64,000 bases of DNA from Nepenthes gracilis (lineage: Eukaryota > Streptophyta > Magnoliopsida > Caryophyllales > Nepenthaceae). The position numbers and the translations under genes are program-made. Below the pieces are notes generated by a model that was not told the DNA's origin, ran no database searches, and saw nothing but the letters and a program-made list of their open reading frames with translations. Where the stretch lies: contig BSYO01000005.1 of NCBI GenBank assembly GCA_033239525.1, positions 24,968,519 through 25,032,518 of the forward strand, read 5' to 3'. Shown here in pieces: positions 61,468 through 64,000 of this stretch; positions within the stretch are counted from its first letter, which is position 1, and each line of letters begins with the position of its first letter.

Positions 61468-63305
61468 TCAGTTAAGCAGGGCTTCAAGCCTCTGGGTTGA
61501 CGTTTGGTTGAGCTGAAAAACAAAGGCAGCATCCTTGTCACCGCGGCCGCTGCAATTGACGACGACCTTGGCGCCGGGAGGCAAATTTGGGCAGAGCTGG
61601 TCGAGGAAAGCCAGTGCATGTGACGCTTCCAGAGATGGACAAATTCCTTCCAATCTGCAAATCCTACGGTACGCTGAAAATTACAAGAGTTTTGATGTAA
61701 GTCATCGGGATTGGCATGCGAAAATCTCGAAGCAGATTTGATGGTAAAATAGAAGAAAATAGTCGGAGAAATCATTTGAGATGATATAACGTCTTATTTA
61801 TTAATATAATAAATTAAAGAATAAATAAATAAATATAAGCTTGCTTACCTTGAAGAGCCTCTTGGTCGGTAACGCTGTGGAACTCTGCACGTCCAGTTTC
61901 TTTGAGGTGGCTAAGCTCTGGGCTGACCCCTGGATATTCCAACCTGCAGAGTAGACGTCGAGAGTAAATTTTAAGAGCCACATAATTTTTTTTTTTTTTT
62001 TATATAGAAAACAAAGATTTTTTTAAAAAAAAAAAAAATTAAAAGAGGTTCAACATATATTTGATTAAACAATTTAATTAAAGATTTTGTAGGCCAAGTT
62101 ATTAGAGAGGACCTCCAATCAAAATGTCTCAATTTTTTTTTCTTTATCTCAAACTTTTTGTAGGAATCCGGGGAAAAATAAGCACTTTTGTTTAAATTTA
62201 AGGCCCTCATAAAAAGGAAAAAAAAATTTTTTTAAAAAATATTTTTAGTTAATATAATATTTATTTATATATTTATTTATTATATGTAAAATTTTATGAG
62301 ATTATATTATTTGAAGGATGGTCAAATTATCAAATTGTTTTACAGTTCAATATTATAAAATTAAATATTAATAATATATTTGAATTTATATTTAATAATA
62401 TTTTGTCAAGAAATTTAGAAACTGTTTTTTTTTTTCATTTACTATTATCTTTATATCTTAATGAAAGTTAAGGAATTTAAAATTCATAGATTGTCTTCCG
62501 ATTTTTTGGACCATAACTTTTTAAAATAAAACCCAACTGAAAGTTAACATTTTTACAATTCAAATACAAAAATTATCATTTGTTTCTTAAGAAAAAGCCA
62601 TTCATTATTATTCATAACATATAACTAGAAATTTTATCATTTCTTAGATAAATAATAATTAATTTTTAAATCATATAGATGTTATTCTTTTTATCAAATA
62701 TAATATTAATTAAAAAATAATATTTTTAAATAAATATAAAAAAATTATTAGATTATAATATCTAATTATTTTAATAAATTATTAATATATATCACGATAT
62801 ATGTATCAATTTTAATAATATCAGTGTTAATAATATATAAATCTAGGTAAAACGAATGCTTTTTCACTTACCCAACAGCGGAAGAATGTGCGCCAACAAT
62901 CTGGCCCTCAGCATCTTGCAGCAGGTAGCACATGGCGCCATGGTAAACTCCGACGTCTCCTTTAGAGAGGGTGGCCGAGTGCCTGCCGGTGTCCAGTCCG
63001 ACGCCGGCAGCCTCAACGCCGATCAACCTCACATCTTCATCGCCTACGAATTCATGAAACAACCCTACCGCGTTCGATCCACTCCCCACGCAAGCAAGCA
63101 GAACGTCTGGCTTTCCACCCCATTTCTCCATGGCCTGCCTTCTTGTTTCTTTTCCGATCACCGACTGAAACTCCCGGACGATGGTCGGACATGGGTGCGG
63201 TCCGACCGCCGAGCCCGGCAGGTAGTAGCTGGTCTCTAGGTTCCCAACCCACTCTCTGATTGCCTCTGAGGTCGCATCCTTGAACTTTCCATCCACCACC
63301 TTGAC
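61468..63305 (-). CDS. TSB: Tryptophan synthase beta subunit, C-terminal three exons (5' part beyond window)
   Basis: The beta subunit condenses indole with serine to make tryptophan in the plastid, using PLP. Three exons: 62872-63305, 61849-61943 and 61468-61673 (TGA at 61470-61468), all with GT/AG and agreeing phases, encode the last 244 residues. Family segments: [40 protein letters not shown], the PLP-phosphate loop [80 protein letters not shown] and [12 protein letters not shown]. The PLP-binding lysine lies in the part not included. Two oddities: the loop is GSGSN where most plant TSBs have GGGSN, and the end is an extended [17 protein letters not shown] tail. It may be a divergent TSB paralogue. 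No frame lesion is seen. Confidence 0.9.
61976..62050. repeat. T- and A-homopolymer tract in TSB intron
   Basis: Runs of T (about 61987-62000) and A (about 62024-62038) lie in the intron between the last two visible junctions. They are a likely source of assembly uncertainty. Confidence 0.85.
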
Positions 63306-64000
63306 CTAATTGATCGTGGTGAATATCAAAATAAATATATAACAAAGGAAAAAAAAAAATTCTTATAGCTTGTTTAAAAATTTAATACAGAACTTGGTAA
63401 ATATCAAAAAGTAACCTTTTTTAAGAAATATCCAACTAAATTCAGAATATTATTTATTCGGAGCAAGATTTTAATTTACCCAATATTTGGGTATGATGGA
63501 TGGAAATAAGGTAAAACGAAATAAACATGATTTAATAGTAAGTATTATTGAAAATTAAATGAAAATAAATATTATGTTATCAAATTTTATAGGTGATAAC
63601 CGAGGTAGGTAGCAAGTTTCTGATAACAGCGGCCATTGAAGGTAGAATAATGTTTGACGTAGAAACAAAATAATTATTTTTAAAAGTTAAAATAGAATAA
63701 AAATATGGTTAAGTGTTTATATTTTTTATTTGATCAGCTATTTAAAACATATAAAATTTAAATTTAAATTAATTTTTTAGTATTTTATATATATAGTAAT
63801 AGCAAAAGAAATAATAAAAAAATATATAATGATAATTTTATCCTTACCAAATAAAAAAATATTTTAATATATATTAGAAGATTTGAAATAAATATGATCC
63901 AAATTTGATCGCCAGATCGACCTAATCTCACCGATTAAAAATTTTATAGGATTTGATAAAAATATATTAATATTATATACAGATACGGTTATAAAATTAA
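63306..64000 (-). other. TSB intron running off the window
   Basis: These bases are AT-rich non-coding sequence upstream (minus-strand sense) of the first visible TSB exon and extend to the window edge. No further exon of the gene is seen here. Confidence 0.7.

Noticed and set aside
1..64000. CRISPR arrays, rRNA and tRNA genes, operon-like gene clusters
   Set aside because: I found no regular spaced repeats of CRISPR type, no clear tRNA cloverleaf and no rRNA segment. Genes are spaced, intron-bearing and on mixed strands, as expected in a plant nucleus. I could not run tRNAscan or Infernal, so small RNAs could be missed.

Overview
The window is nuclear DNA from a flowering plant, probably a woody eudicot. 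The genes are split by GT-AG introns into plant-specific families (TOM1, chloroplast pseudouridine synthase, plastid sugar-phosphate translocator, PCFS4-type factor). The long AT-rich spacers are full of retroelement remnants, inverted repeats and trinucleotide repeats. I cannot name the species from sequence alone.

Layout, left to right. 370-3367: decayed Ty1/copia retrotransposon on the minus strand, with primer-binding site and part of an LTR. 4295-6903 (+): Derlin-2-like pseudogene, truncated at its 5' side, with a frameshift and an in-frame stop. 7491-13733 (-): intact 11-exon TOM1-like gene (288 aa), with a repeat-rich intron. 15848-20300: cluster of long inverted repeats with LTR-like ends. 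22373-22747 (-): single-exon 124-aa gene of unknown function. 26653-29478 (-): intact 11-exon N6-methyl-AMP/adenosine deaminase-like gene (365 aa). 30070-31135: about 0.57-kb tandem duplication. About 32632-39032 (+): nine-exon chloroplast-type RNA pseudouridine synthase 6-like gene with an unresolved start. 39697-41908: 2.2-kb foldback element with about 0.82-kb terminal inverted repeats. 42900-43850: three diverged tandem repeat units. 44065-47617 (-): plastid glucose-6-phosphate/phosphate translocator with a net +1 frameshift in exon 2 and a probable solo LTR in intron 1. 53183-59266 (+): PCF11/PCFS4-like pseudogene. 61468-63305 (-): last three exons of a tryptophan synthase beta gene whose 5' part lies beyond the right edge.

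The genes do not form a pathway or operon. What links them is position. From memory of Arabidopsis locus names, Derlin-2, TOM1 and PUS6 lie together near At4g21770-At4g21810. Derlin-2, MAPDA and PCFS4 lie together near At4g04860-At4g04885. GPT1 and TSB1 are neighbours at At5g54800/At5g54810. The window appears to combine these separated blocks, as expected of an ancestral order later split by genome duplication and gene loss. The mix of intact genes and pseudogenes in this window is itself what such fractionation produces. I found no CRISPR array, operon, rRNA or tRNA gene, and no convincing new biological system. The most unusual structures are the two inverted-repeat loci and the pattern of gene decay.
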